DNA of 64,000 nt, taken from NCBI RefSeq assembly GCF_024305245.1, contig NZ_JAMWYX010000008.1:62001-126000 (forward strand). The letters run 5' to 3'. The DNA is from Erythrobacter sp. (GTDB lineage: Bacteria; Pseudomonadota; Alphaproteobacteria; Sphingomonadales; Sphingomonadaceae). Positions within the stretch are counted from its first letter, which is position 1. Each line of letters begins with the position of its first letter. This document shows positions 9,106-18,239 of the stretch, piece by piece. Both the position numbers and the translations under genes were made by a program. Below the pieces are notes generated by a model. The model was not told where the DNA came from. It saw nothing but the letters and a program-made list of their open reading frames with translations, and did not search any database.

Positions 9106-11685
9106 ATGAGCGAAGCAGGAGAGCAGGCCGCCGGTTTTGAACATGGCCTCACGCCGGTTTGCGCAATCGGTGCCTCTGCGGGCGGGATCAAGGCGCTGCA
9201 GACGTTGTTCGGCGCGCTCGATACCGATCTGGGCCTTGCCTATGTGGTGATCGTGCATCTCGCCCCCGATCACCCCAGCCATCTTGCCGAGATCCTCCAG
9301 CACTGCACGTCCATGCCGATCCTGCAGGTCGACGATTCGCCGACGCTCAAGCCCGATCACGTCTATGTCATCCCGCCCGATCGCGAACTGGTGATCGAAG
9401 GCAACCGCATCATGGCGCGCAATTTTACCGAACCGCGCGGGCTTCGGGCGCCGATCGACAGGCTCTTCCGTTCGGTTGCCGATGCCCGCAATGATGGCTT
9501 TGCCGTCGTGCTGACCGGCGCGGGCGCGGACGGTGCGGTCGGAGTGCGCAAGGTGGCCGAGGCGGGCGGGCTGGTGCTGGTGCAGGACCCGCGCGAAGCG
9601 GAATTCGCGATGATGCCGCGCAGCGCGATCGCCACCGGGGTCGCGGATTTCGTCGAGCCGCTCGCCGACATCCCGGCACGGATCGCGCAGACGCTGAAGG
9701 CCAAGGCGGCGCTGACCCACACCAATGAAGCAGAGGCGGAACGATCGGTCACGCAGATCCTGTCGTTCCTGCGCGCGCGGACCGGGCACGATTTCGCCAG
9801 CTACAAGAACGCCACCGTGCGGCGCAGGATCGGGCGGCGGATGCAGGTCACGCAGCAGCCGAGCCTTGCCGGCTATGCCGATTATCTGGTTGCCAACCCC
9901 GAAGAGGCCAAGGAACTGTTCGGCGACCTGCTGATCTCCGTAACCTCGTTCTTTCGCGACCCTACCGCGTTCGAAGCGCTGGCGAAGGATGTGATCCCCC
10001 AATTGTTCGAGGTTCAGGAAGCGGGCGAGCCGATCCGCATCTGGGCGGTCGGCTGTGCGACGGGCGAGGAAGCGTACAGTCTGGCGATGCTGCTGCTGGA
10101 AGAAGCCGAACGGCGGCAGGTGGCACCCAATGTGCAGATTTTCGCAAGCGATCTCGACGACGGCGCGCTCGCCACTGCGCGCGAAGGGCGTTACCCGCGC
10201 GCGATCGAAGGAGACGTCAGCGAAGAACGCCTGCGCCGGTTCTTCGTCGAGGAAGTGGCGCATTACCGCATCCGCAAGGACGTGCGCGACATGGTGCTGT
10301 TTGCCAATCACAGCGCGATGAAGGACCCGCCCTTCATGCGGCTGGACCTGATCACCTGTCGCAACCTGCTGATCTATCTCGAACGCGAATTGCAGGCGCA
10401 ATTGCTGGCGCTGTTCCACTACGCCCTGCGGCCCGGCCGGTATCTGTTTCTGGGATCGGCCGAAACCGCCGACGGGCGCGCGGAACTGTTCGCGACGATC
10501 GATCGCGAGGCGCGGATCTATTCCGCCAAGCCACGCACGGGGCGCAAGGTGGAATTGCTGGACGATCTTCCCGCAGAACACCGCCCCCATCTGCCGCAAG
10601 CGCGCGAAAGCCGGGTCCGCCGCGAGCCTGTTCCCGGCGCGCTGCATCTGGCCGCGCTGGAACATGCCGGGCCGCCCAGCGCGCTGGTCGATGAAGACAT
10701 GCGGGTGGTTCACCTTTCCGCCAATGCCGGCCGTTTCATCGCCCCGCCCGAGGGGCCGCTGAGCGCCGAATTGCCCGATATCGTTCGCGCCGAACTGCGC
10801 GCCGAGTTGCGCAACGCCCTGCACAGCGTCGCTGCGACGGGCGAACCGTGCATCACCTTGCCGATCAGCGTCGCTTTCGACGGCACGCGTCACCGGGTGG
10901 CCCTGTATATCGGACGCACCCCGGCCGAGGCGCATTCCGCGCCGCTGATGCTGGTGGTGTTCATGGATGGCGGGCCGATCATGCCCGCCGACGAGGATCT
11001 GGCGGGCGACGAAACCTTCGGAGCGAGCGAGGTCCAGCGGCTGCGTCAGGAGTTGCGCCATGCACAGGAGCGGCTGAGTTCCAGCCGGCGCGAGCACGAA
11101 GGCGCGATCCAGGAACTGCGGATCGCCAACGAGGAACTGCAATCGGTCAACGAGGAATACCGTTCGACCGCCGAGGAGCTGGAAACCAGCAAGGAGGAAA
11201 TGCAGTCGATCAACGAAGAACTGCGAACCGTGAACAGCGAGCTGAAAAGCAAGCTGGCAGGGCTGGCGAGCGCGCACAGCGATCTGCAGAACCTGATCAA
11301 CACCACCGATATCGGCACCCTGTTCCTCGATCCCGATCTCAGGATCAAGATGCTGACCCCGGCGGTCGAACAATTATTCAGCGTGACCGATTCCGACATC
11401 GGGCGACCGATCACCGACTTCAGCCATCAGCTCGACTACACCTCGATCAAAGACGATGCGGGCGCAGTGCTGCGCGATCTGGTTCCGTTCGAGAAGGAAG
11501 TGAAGACCAAAACCGGTCGCTGGCTGCTGATGCGATTGCGCCCCTATCGCACGGTGGAAGACCGGATCGACGGGATCGTCGTCAGCTTTATCGACATCAC
11601 CCAGCGGCTGATGGCGCAGGAGGAACTGCGGCAGAGCGAGGAACGATATCGCCGCGTTATCGAGGACGCTGGGACGGACGCGTAG
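9106..11685 (+). CDS. CheB-CheR-PAS fusion protein, apparently C-terminally truncated
   Basis: A hybrid signalling protein of about 859 residues with no receiver domain. A CheB methylesterase domain comes first (nucleophile region GASAGG with Ser24; LTGAGADGA and MMPRSA later), then a CheR methyltransferase domain (VTSFFRDPTAF, AVGCATGEEAYSLA, FASDLDDGAL), then a long heptad-like coiled coil (about residues 640-720, full of NEELQSVNEE-type repeats) and one PAS domain ending at FIDITQR. A second PAS begins (QSEERYRRVIEDAG) but is cut by a stop after five more residues, and no histidine kinase module follows, unlike most fusions of this layout. ATG 9106 is preferred over 9085 because the family aligns there. 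The end looks like a deletion or frameshift scar. Confidence 0.87.
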   Translation: MSEAGEQAAGFEHGLTPVCAIGASAGGIKALQTLFGALDTDLGLAYVVIVHLAPDHPSHLAEILQHCTSMPILQVDDSPTLKPDHVYVIPPDRELVIEGNRIMARNFTEPRGLRAPIDRLFRSVADARNDGFAVVLTGAGADGAVGVRKVAEAGGLVLVQDPREAEFAMMPRSAIATGVADFVEPLADIPARIAQTLKAKAALTHTNEAEAERSVTQILSFLRARTGHDFASYKNATVRRRIGRRMQVTQQPSLAGYADYLVANPEEAKELFGDLLISVTSFFRDPTAFEALAKDVIPQLFEVQEAGEPIRIWAVGCATGEEAYSLAMLLLEEAERRQVAPNVQIFASDLDDGALATAREGRYPRAIEGDVSEERLRRFFVEEVAHYRIRKDVRDMVLFANHSAMKDPPFMRLDLITCRNLLIYLERELQAQLLALFHYALRPGRYLFLGSAETADGRAELFATIDREARIYSAKPRTGRKVELLDDLPAEHRPHLPQARESRVRREPVPGALHLAALEHAGPPSALVDEDMRVVHLSANAGRFIAPPEGPLSAELPDIVRAELRAELRNALHSVAATGEPCITLPISVAFDGTRHRVALYIGRTPAEAHSAPLMLVVFMDGGPIMPADEDLAGDETFGASEVQRLRQELRHAQERLSSSRREHEGAIQELRIANEELQSVNEEYRSTAEELETSKEEMQSINEELRTVNSELKSKLAGLASAHSDLQNLINTTDIGTLFLDPDLRIKMLTPAVEQLFSVTDSDIGRPITDFSHQLDYTSIKDDAGAVLRDLVPFEKEVKTKTGRWLLMRLRPYRTVEDRIDGIVVSFIDITQRLMAQEELRQSEERYRRVIEDAGTDA

Positions 11686-11776
11686 GCTCCCAAAAAGACC
11701 TGATCCTTCGCGCTTCGGCGGGTCTGTCGCCGGAGCGGGCTGCATGGCCGCACGGGGGAAACCGTGCCTCCCGTCA

Positions 11777-11820
11777 CTTGGCGATTGCCAAGGGCCGCAA
11801 GCTTGGCGATTAGAGCCAAG
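11777..11820. repeat. Two adjacent short hairpins sharing CTTGGCGATT
   Basis: Between the CheB-CheR fusion and the DUF2339 gene lie two back-to-back inverted repeats: CTTGGC-GATT-GCCAAG (11777-11792) and CTTGGC-GATTAGA-GCCAAG (11802-11820). They share the 10-mer CTTGGCGATT. Neither is followed by a T run, so they are not clear intrinsic terminators, although they end six bases before the next ATG and could mask its ribosome binding site. Confidence 0.55.
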
Positions 11821-11825
11821 GGATC

Positions 11826-13679
11826 ATGAACTTATTCTTCATTCTTCTGTTCGGCGGATTGATCGCGGTCGCGTGGCGGCGGATCGCCAGGCTCGAGCGC
11901 GTGATCGACCATCTCGCAAACGAAATCGATCGCTTGCGGTATGCATCGCCGCGCCCCCTGCCGGAGGTGGCGGAGCGCGGCACTGCTGAAGCAGCGGCGG
12001 CGGCATCGCCTGCCCGGTCCGCGCCCGAACCGCAGGACAGCATGGCAAAGGCTGCTCCGGTACCGCCCCCGGCGCTGGGCTTCGAAGATCCCACACCCGA
12101 AAGCGTCGCCGCCGAACCGGCCCCCGCTCCCGCTCCAATCGAAGCCAGCCACGAGGGCGAAGCGGCGCATGAGGAACCATCGCGCGGCTTTTCCTTCGAT
12201 TTCGAGGACATATTCGGTCGCCGCCTGCCGATCTGGGGCGGCGGGTTCGCACTGGCGGTGGCGGGAATTTTCCTTGTCCGCTTCTCGATCGAGGCGGGCC
12301 TGCTGACGCCGTCCGTCCGCGTGGTGATGAGCTTCGCCTTCGGTCTGATGCTGCTGGCGGGCGCGGAAACGGCCTATCGCTTCGACGAAAGACTTGCCGA
12401 TCCGCGCGTGCGTCAGGCGTTGGCGGGTGCGGGGCTGGCGACACTCTACGGCGCGTTCTATCTGGCCGGCACCACCTATGGCCTGATCGGCGCGGGCGCG
12501 GCGTTCATCGGGCTGGCAGCAGTTACTGCGGCGGCGATCGGACTGTCGTTCCGGTTCGGATTGCCGAGCGCGGTGATCGGTCTGGTCGGCGGGTTCGCTG
12601 CGCCGCTACTGGTCGACAGCGACAGCGCCAATGTTCCGCTGCTATCGTTCTATCTGGCGCTGATCACCGGCGGGCTGGCCTGGAGCGGGCAGGCACAGGG
12701 ACGCCGCTGGCTCAGCTATGCCGCGCTGGCCGCAGGCCTTGGCTGGGGCACGCTGATGATGGTGCTCGGCGTCTCGGGTGGTTCGGATTTCGCGGCTTTG
12801 GGAATCTATCTTTTCGTGCTGGGCGCAGTCCTGCCCGCATTTCTCCATGCCCGAGGCGGGCCGAGCCTGCCGCACCTCGTCGCCGGAGGACTGGCGACCT
12901 TGCAGATGGCTGTGCTGGTCACCGATGCCGGCTTCGCCCCGCTGACCTGGGGTCTGTATCTGTTGATCGCAGCGGCGCTGGCGGGATTGGGCTGGCGGTT
13001 CGAAGCGCTGCGGCTGGGCACGCTGGTGGCGGCCGGATTGGGGCTGTGGCTGCTGGTGATCTGGCCGCAGCCCGACCCTGCGTTCTTTGCCGTGGTCGCG
13101 GCGGCGCAGGTGGCGATCTTTGCAGGCGTGCCGCTGGCCTACCAGTGGCTGGCGCGGGCAAGGCTGCTCGATCTGGGGCAGCTTTCCGCAGTCAGCCTGA
13201 TCATGGGGGCCGTGATCTATTCCCGCTATGGCATCTGGGGCACGGACAACAGCGAACCGCTGATGGCGGCGATCCTTGCCGCTCTGGCGCTGCTGCCGGC
13301 CGGAGCGTTCGCCTTGCTGTGGCGACGCGGGCAGGAAGGGCCGACGCGTGAAGCGCTGGTCCTGCTCGCACCGGCGGCGCTGCTGGCCTTTGCCGCCGCC
13401 TTGTTGATCACGCCTGCCTGGATGGCCCCGATCATGGCGTTGGTGGTGAGCGCGCCCTTGCTGTGGTGCGATGCGCGCCGCGATGCCCCGGCGTTGCACA
13501 GTGCTGCATGGGCCGGGGCTGCCGTCATAGTGCTGGCGCTCGCGGCGACACCCGGCTTCGAACAGGAGATGACCCAGCTGGGCAACTTGGCTGAGCCGGT
13601 GGACGTATTGCGCGCGATGCTGCGGTGGGCGGCGACGGCGGTAATGGCCCTGAGGTTTCCTATTCGCTCAGTGGGGTGA
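11826..13679 (+). CDS. DUF2339 multi-spanning membrane protein, 3'-truncated
   Basis: A polytopic inner-membrane protein. It begins with a short hydrophobic helix and a coiled segment (IARLERVIDHLANEIDRL), then a long Pro/Ala/Glu linker, then the DUF2339 signature FEDIFGRRLPIWGGGFALAV and many transmembrane helices to the end. The family is normally around 900 residues or more; this frame gives 617 and ends MALRFPIRSVG, which does not look like membrane protein. From about base 13,640 the sequence belongs to a DUF4336 gene in another frame, so the last dozen residues are read through foreign DNA. The gene is therefore probably non-functional or altered. Function of the family is unknown. Confidence 0.8.
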   Translation: MNLFFILLFGGLIAVAWRRIARLERVIDHLANEIDRLRYASPRPLPEVAERGTAEAAAAASPARSAPEPQDSMAKAAPVPPPALGFEDPTPESVAAEPAPAPAPIEASHEGEAAHEEPSRGFSFDFEDIFGRRLPIWGGGFALAVAGIFLVRFSIEAGLLTPSVRVVMSFAFGLMLLAGAETAYRFDERLADPRVRQALAGAGLATLYGAFYLAGTTYGLIGAGAAFIGLAAVTAAAIGLSFRFGLPSAVIGLVGGFAAPLLVDSDSANVPLLSFYLALITGGLAWSGQAQGRRWLSYAALAAGLGWGTLMMVLGVSGGSDFAALGIYLFVLGAVLPAFLHARGGPSLPHLVAGGLATLQMAVLVTDAGFAPLTWGLYLLIAAALAGLGWRFEALRLGTLVAAGLGLWLLVIWPQPDPAFFAVVAAAQVAIFAGVPLAYQWLARARLLDLGQLSAVSLIMGAVIYSRYGIWGTDNSEPLMAAILAALALLPAGAFALLWRRGQEGPTREALVLLAPAALLAFAAALLITPAWMAPIMALVVSAPLLWCDARRDAPALHSAAWAGAAVIVLALAATPGFEQEMTQLGNLAEPVDVLRAMLRWAATAVMALRFPIRSVG

Positions 13680-14296
13680 CCATTCCCTGCCCAACCCGAA
13701 TGACGATAGTTAAGCTGCAGGACGGCAGCCTGTGGCTTCACTCGCCCGTGTCTTGCGACCCTGAGCTGGTTGCTGCTGTCAGCGCTTTGGGACCCGTTTC
13801 CGCGATCGTCGCTCCGAACACGCTCCACTACACGTTTCTGGTCGACTGGATGCATGCTTTCCCGGCTGCGGCAGCCTATGCAGCCCCAAACCTAAACACG
13901 AAAATCCCGCACATCGCTTTCTCCGTTCTAGGAGAGCGGCTTATTGAGAACTGGCGCGGGGACATTGATCTGCATGTGGTTGCCCTCGGCAGCTTTACAG
14001 AAGTTGTTTTCTTTCACCGCCAATCTCGAACGCTCATCGTTACAGACCTGATGCAGAACTTCGAAGCGAGCCGGGTTCAAAGGGCGCTCGTCAGAATGTT
14101 ACTGATCATAGGCGGTGCGACGGGACCCAACGGTCGGCCTTCCATCGAAATTAGACTGGCTGCTCTGCTTCATCGCGCAGCGTTTAGGCGGGGTGTCGAA
14201 CAGATGCTCGCATGGGAGCCAACGGGTATCATCCTCTCACATGGAGAGTGTTATAGAACTGATGGGGTAGTCGAGATAAAGCGAGCATTCGGATGA
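13625..14296 (+). pseudogene. DUF4336 domain protein lacking its 5' end (chimeric junction)
   Basis: From about codon 7 the frame reads GPEVSY and then PTRMTIVKLQDGSLWLHSP, followed by VSAIVAPNTLHY and VVFFHRQSRTLIVTDLMQNF, the pattern of DUF4336 proteins, a metallo-beta-lactamase-like family. Homologs carry roughly 12-15 more residues before GPEVSF; here those codons are replaced by the end of the DUF2339 gene. The only upstream start is a GTG at 13625, inside DUF2339 sequence. The body is visibly less GC-rich than the genes to its left, suggesting horizontal origin. It could still be expressed as a short-start protein, so 'pseudogene' is my inference. Confidence 0.68.
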
Positions 14297-14472
14297 TCTG
14301 CCATAGGCATCATAAGCCATTTTTGGCTGGCAAAGCCGCCATTCGCAAAACCACCCAGCTGCGGTCATTCGTTCGTGCCGAATGGAACCCTGAAAGCCGA
14401 CGTTCCCCGCCATGGGCGATAGGGAAGTCCGGTGACGCCGCCGCTGCATCAGGCCACTGCAAAACAGCGGCA

Positions 14473-16452
14473 TCATCTGCCAAACCCGTTCTGCACGTTC
14501 TGAGCAGCTATGGCGGCCATAGCCGCCTTGTCCTTAGCAGCGTGCTGGGCGAGTTCTGGCCGCTTGTCCGGATAATGCCGGGCGAGCTCCTTAAGGCTTT
14601 CGCTCCACAGCTTCTGCGTCCGCTCGGCCTGTGCGCGCTGCATGAACATGCTGTCATAGGTGTTGACCATGGCCGGCAGCCACACCGCGAACCCTTCAGC
14701 ATCGAGAGTTTGCCAAGGCTTTCCCCCCAATTTGCCTGGGGGGAAGACTTCAATAACCTGCCCACTCATCCGCGCGTAGCGCTGCGCAGCGAGAATCCCC
14801 ATCATCATATCTGCCGAGATCCGGTCCAACTCTTTCTCGTTTTCTAGTGTGGCTCGATCTTCCTGTATCGATGCTTGGTCGGCCTTCAGCGACTCACGTT
14901 GCGCCTGCAACTCGAGCAACTCCTTCTGTAACGTTTCTCGCTCAGACCTGACCGCCGACAATTTCAGCTTTTCGAGCTCGATCGCAGCGGTCACCGCAGC
15001 TGCCTCCTGTTTTGCGGTAGCCACCTCAGCCTCTGTTGCTTTTTGTTCCTCTCCCAAGGCTTTGACGCGCGTCCGAACGTCGCGCTCCTTTTCCTCTTCG
15101 TCACGGACGCGTGCCTGAGCGCGTTCGGCATCGCGCCCGGCGGCCGCAATCTCCTGCCGTATCTCCGACAATTGGGCGGTCAATTCCTTCTTGGTTTGCT
15201 CAGCGGCCTCTGCTTGCCTGATCCGTTTCGCAGCCACAGCCTCTTTTTCGGTCGCTTGTAAGACGCGCGTTGCCGCAGCGGCTTCGGTGGCTAAAGCTGC
15301 GGCATCTCTCGCTTTCGCTTCACTGATGCTTAAGTTGGCACTGGTTTGGGCCGCGTTGGCAGCCCGCATGGAAGCATCGGCCTCGGCCTCCCTGACCGCC
15401 ACTGCGGTTTCCCTTGACGCCACTGCGATTTCTCCTGTCGCCACCGCCGAGATGCGCTGGCTCAGCCTCGCTATGGCCTTCCTCGCTCGATTCCGGAGCT
15501 TCTCACGTTTTTCGGCGAAACCTAGGGCAAGCCGCATGGCATCCTTCAACCAGGGTGGCATCAAGGCGGCGAGGGCCTTGCGCTCAAGCTGTGGGAGTTC
15601 CACATCATTCGCGATCTCGGGCCGACGAAGCGTTTCGTTCCAGGTCCCCTTTACCTTGCCTGTGATGATGCGTCCCAAGATCGCGATCTGCGCCATGGTG
15701 GTCGCCAGATCGCGCTCCCGGTCCTCGACAGCCTCTTCGCGATCGGAAACGTCCGCCTCGCGCTTCTCGACCGCACGCTTGCGCACCCCCAGGGAAGCCT
15801 TTTCGTTCTCTATGGCCGCTCCCTCCTGATCGAGGCGCGCCCGCTCTGCGGCTTGCTGGGTCAACTGTGCTGCGAGGCGGGACTCGCGTTCTGCAAGCTC
15901 GGCATCACGAGTGTTGAGGTTGTCTTCCCTTCGGTCCAGCTCGGTTTTGCGCCTTTCCGACTCCGCTTCGCGGCCCACCAGCTCCTCCTCCAGGTCGCGG
16001 AGTTCGGTAGCTTTTGCGCGGTTGTTCAGTTCCTCGATGAAATTCTGATTCGAGATCCGCAGCACTTCTTGATGCTGCTTTTTGATTTGCTCGTCATAAT
16101 GCTTCAGCACCTCGCCTTTTTTGGCCAGATCCGCCCATGCCGCATCGAGCAGCTTCTGTCCTTCGACGAGCCTCTTTTCCGTCTCTTGTAGTTCGCGCTT
16201 GATTTGCTTCAGCGGCTTGTGACGAAGCCCTTTGCCGCGGGTGTCTTCCCATGTCGCACCCGTTTCCAGCAGGACCTGTTGCGCCCGCTCGCGGAAGCAT
16301 CCGTCCATATTCACCCAGTCTACCGGCGCAGGCGCACCCTCGACTGTACCGGCTGGGATCGTGCGGGTGTTGTGAGCCTCGACTGGATCCAGGTCTTCGG
16401 GGTTGTGGATCTTCTTAACGCGTATGATCGCATATGGGGGTTTCTCATCCAT
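14473..16452 (-). CDS. Long coiled-coil protein with MobV/Pre-like N-terminus
   Basis: A 659-residue protein. The first 40 residues (YAIIRVKKIHNPEDL followed by HNTR at 27-30) resemble the start and motif I of MobV/Pre plasmid mobilisation relaxases. The relaxase histidine-rich motif III (HxDExxPH-type) is absent: from about residue 80 to 560 the chain is Ala/Glu/Arg/Lys-rich heptad sequence, a very long coiled coil with a short non-coil patch near residues 270-320 (GKVKGTWNETLRRPEI). The C-terminal 100 residues look globular (MSGQVIEVFPPGKLGGKPW). It lies downstream of a KfrA-like gene on the same strand. A plasmid or element maintenance/transfer accessory role is inferred; nicking activity is unlikely. 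Confidence 0.72.
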   Translation of the reverse strand: MDEKPPYAIIRVKKIHNPEDLDPVEAHNTRTIPAGTVEGAPAPVDWVNMDGCFRERAQQVLLETGATWEDTRGKGLRHKPLKQIKRELQETEKRLVEGQKLLDAAWADLAKKGEVLKHYDEQIKKQHQEVLRISNQNFIEELNNRAKATELRDLEEELVGREAESERRKTELDRREDNLNTRDAELAERESRLAAQLTQQAAERARLDQEGAAIENEKASLGVRKRAVEKREADVSDREEAVEDRERDLATTMAQIAILGRIITGKVKGTWNETLRRPEIANDVELPQLERKALAALMPPWLKDAMRLALGFAEKREKLRNRARKAIARLSQRISAVATGEIAVASRETAVAVREAEADASMRAANAAQTSANLSISEAKARDAAALATEAAAATRVLQATEKEAVAAKRIRQAEAAEQTKKELTAQLSEIRQEIAAAGRDAERAQARVRDEEEKERDVRTRVKALGEEQKATEAEVATAKQEAAAVTAAIELEKLKLSAVRSERETLQKELLELQAQRESLKADQASIQEDRATLENEKELDRISADMMMGILAAQRYARMSGQVIEVFPPGKLGGKPWQTLDAEGFAVWLPAMVNTYDSMFMQRAQAERTQKLWSESLKELARHYPDKRPELAQHAAKDKAAMAAIAAQNVQNGFGR

Positions 16453-16468
16453 GGCGAACGTGTTCCCC
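16453..16468. promoter_or_regulatory. GAACGTGTTC palindrome abutting the MobV-like start codon
   Basis: The 10-bp palindrome GAACGTGTTC (16456-16465), within GGCGAACGTGTTCCCC, lies immediately upstream of the ATG of the coiled-coil gene. A related site, GAACGCGTTC, sits 23 bp upstream of the integrase start. Binding here would occlude the ribosome binding region or promoter. Operator function is inference. Confidence 0.35.
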
Positions 16469-16598
16469 GGACGGAACCGGCTGGGACATTGAAATTAGGA
16501 GTACACTCACTCCGGGGTATTTCTTCGAATTACCCCCCGCTCGTCGCCATGACGGGGCATGGCGAAGGAGTGCCCCTCCTGCCTCACGGCCCGGGGCA

Positions 16599-16620
16599 GC
16601 GGCGGCCAACGGGCCGCCGC
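16599..16620. terminator. Candidate hairpin after the KfrA-like gene
   Basis: A perfect 9-bp stem GCGGCGGCC / GGCCGCCGC with a 4-base loop lies just past the stop of the KfrA-like gene (minus strand), between it and the MobV-like gene. There is no T run, so it may be a pause or processing hairpin rather than a full terminator. Confidence 0.4.
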
Positions 16621-16634
16621 GGGTCGGATCGGTC

Positions 16635-17447
16635 TCAGGCTGTGCCATTCGCCGATCCTCCGTTTGTGTCGCTCTCGCCCGTTTCGGGCTTGGTCGGATC
16701 GAACGGAAAGGCAGCCTGCTGGCTGCCCCCGTTCGACCGAGAGAGCGACGTGTTCGTGTTTTCGGGTGAGCCCTGATCGGTCGGCACAGGTGCCGAACGG
16801 CTCTCGCGTTCGCCGAACGTGTTCGCCGCGCGGGGGGCGTCGTCATCTTCGTTGGGGGGAAGAAAACGCGCCTCGGCATGGAGGCCGAAATTCTCTACCA
16901 GAGCAATGAGCTGGTCCGCCGGACGCGTTCGGGCCGCTGCGGGCTGTGCCGCAGCAGCGAACACACCCGGGCCATCGGCGGTCGGTGCCGATTCCGGCAC
17001 CGTGGCCGCTGGCTCGTCGCCGCGCGCTATAGGCTGAGGGGTCAGCCTTGCTTGCGACGCGCCACCAATGTCCTCACCGTCGAAGTCGGGATCACCGTCA
17101 TCGCATTCGGTGTTGTCCAGATCGCCATCACAAGCACCATCCTGACCGTCTTCTAGCAAAGCAAGCCGCGCATTCTGCCGCATAAGCTGGTCAATAATGG
17201 CGAACATGATTTCGGCGTTTGCCTGAACCTGATTTCTCAACGCGACCAGGCCCGGCATCGTGCCAGATGCCTGGCTTTGCTCTGTCAGCCAGCGCTTCAG
17301 GTATTGTTGGTAGGTTTCGTTGCTGCCTGCGCCGCCGCATTCAGCCTTCAACTCTCGGATGGAGGGGATTTTGCCGGTTCTGGCAAAAAAGGAATTCAGG
17401 CGCGCCTTAGCCTGTTCGTAGGGAAGCGCTTTTCGATGTATATTCAT
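16635..17447 (-). CDS. KfrA-like DNA-binding protein with acidic low-complexity tail
   Basis: A 270-residue protein. The N-terminal part (ARLNSFFARTGKIPSIREL, then NETYQQYLKRWLTEQ) resembles the helix-turn-helix DNA-binding domain of KfrA-type plasmid proteins, where a small recognition domain precedes a helical region. After about residue 100 the chain turns acidic and disordered (LDNTECDDGDPDFDGED), then Pro/Ala-rich, with no long coiled coil of its own; the neighbouring gene supplies one. I start at the ATG at 17445-17447, where the motif-containing part begins. The frame is open to 17576, but the extra residues look unrelated. A role in element stability or partition is inferred from the KfrA analogy. 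Confidence 0.65.
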   Translation of the reverse strand: MNIHRKALPYEQAKARLNSFFARTGKIPSIRELKAECGGAGSNETYQQYLKRWLTEQSQASGTMPGLVALRNQVQANAEIMFAIIDQLMRQNARLALLEDGQDGACDGDLDNTECDDGDPDFDGEDIGGASQARLTPQPIARGDEPAATVPESAPTADGPGVFAAAAQPAAARTRPADQLIALVENFGLHAEARFLPPNEDDDAPRAANTFGERESRSAPVPTDQGSPENTNTSLSRSNGGSQQAAFPFDPTKPETGESDTNGGSANGTA

Positions 17448-17915
17448 ATCCGATACTCGCCGCTGCGAGATCGAAAGTGCGGGGCTGCTCAGCACGTGAG
17501 CACAGCCTGTAATCTGACACAGTCGATCCCAGCGTTTAAGGAGCAGGCGCGCGATTGCGTTCGCTTGCCGGTTCAACTTCGAGATCGAGTTGTTAGGGAG
17601 CAGCCCAGACTAGCGGTGGCCGGGTCAAATGGCGATGCAGCCTTGCCTGAGATGCGCTTCTTGCCTCGGTCAATGGGTAGACCGGCGCGGGAATAAGGGC
17701 GCGACTGAGCGCTCTCAAAAAGAGACCTGTTAACCACCAGATGAACGCCATCAATAATGCAAACATTGGTATCGTCTCTAGACCTTAAACTCGGCTGAAT
17801 TTTATTATAGCAAGGAAATCGAAGTATACAACAATAACCTATTTTTGCCGCATACTCATTCGAGCAGACAATGAATGCTGCGTGATGCAAATTAAGTAAG
17901 GAGTAAGCTCACCAT
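17448..17915. other. AT-richer intergenic stretch without a convincing gene
   Basis: About 470 bp between the KfrA-like start and the stop of the next minus-strand gene. Its right half (17,700-17,915) is markedly AT-rich for this genome (for example ATTTTATTATAGCAAGG) and probably holds the KfrA-like promoter. Open frames here (such as 17573-17890 on the minus strand) show no recognisable family. I see no tandem iterons. Confidence 0.5.
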
Positions 17916-18209
17916 TCAAATCTCATTTCTGCTTTTGGCACTACCGGTGCCATCTGCCAATTCTGCCTCTGGGAATGATCGCACAAATCTCTGCGCCAAA
18001 TCGATGTCGCAGAAGTAAAAGGCCGCAGTGCTGCAGGCCACCCCAGGCGAGCTGTGACAGGCATAACCTTTGGCGGACGCATTCTCGCGCAGCCACACTG
18101 TCATGCGGTCGAGGCTTTTACCGAGGCCGTGTTCAGGCACGCGCACCTTCACACGGACCGGGAAGGCCAGATCGTCGCGCCGCGCTTGCCGAATCGAATG
18201 AGAAACCAT
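17916..18209 (-). CDS. Small conserved accessory-element protein of unknown function
   Basis: A 97-residue protein. The core FPVRVKVRVPEHGLGKSLD, then MTVWLRE, CSTAAFYFCDIDLAQRFVR and FPEAELADGT, resembles a small family I associate with plasmids and integrated elements of sphingomonads: a beta strand, a WL-containing helix, then an 'aYFxDxxxAxxF' stretch. That association is from memory and unverified. The frame is open upstream to 18443; I take the ATG at 18207-18209 because it precedes the conserved block by a short leader. A further ATG at 18257 is possible. It is divergent from the DnaQ-like gene, with a 12-bp inverted repeat between them. Confidence 0.6.
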   Translation of the reverse strand: MVSHSIRQARRDDLAFPVRVKVRVPEHGLGKSLDRMTVWLRENASAKGYACHSSPGVACSTAAFYFCDIDLAQRFVRSFPEAELADGTGSAKSRNEI

Positions 18210-18239
18210 GGCTGGAACATTGCGCGAACATCGTCTGCC

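Noticed and set aside
8992..11373. 793-codon open frame on the minus strand opposite the CheB-CheR gene
   Set aside because: Shadow caused by high GC; the plus strand has clear CheB, CheR and PAS motifs.
14297..14472. Possible small gene between the DUF4336 remnant and the MobV-like gene
   Set aside because: Only short frames without ribosome binding sites or matches.
17573..17890. 105-codon minus-strand frame in the AT-rich gap
   Set aside because: No family, weak start context, composition unlike its neighbours.
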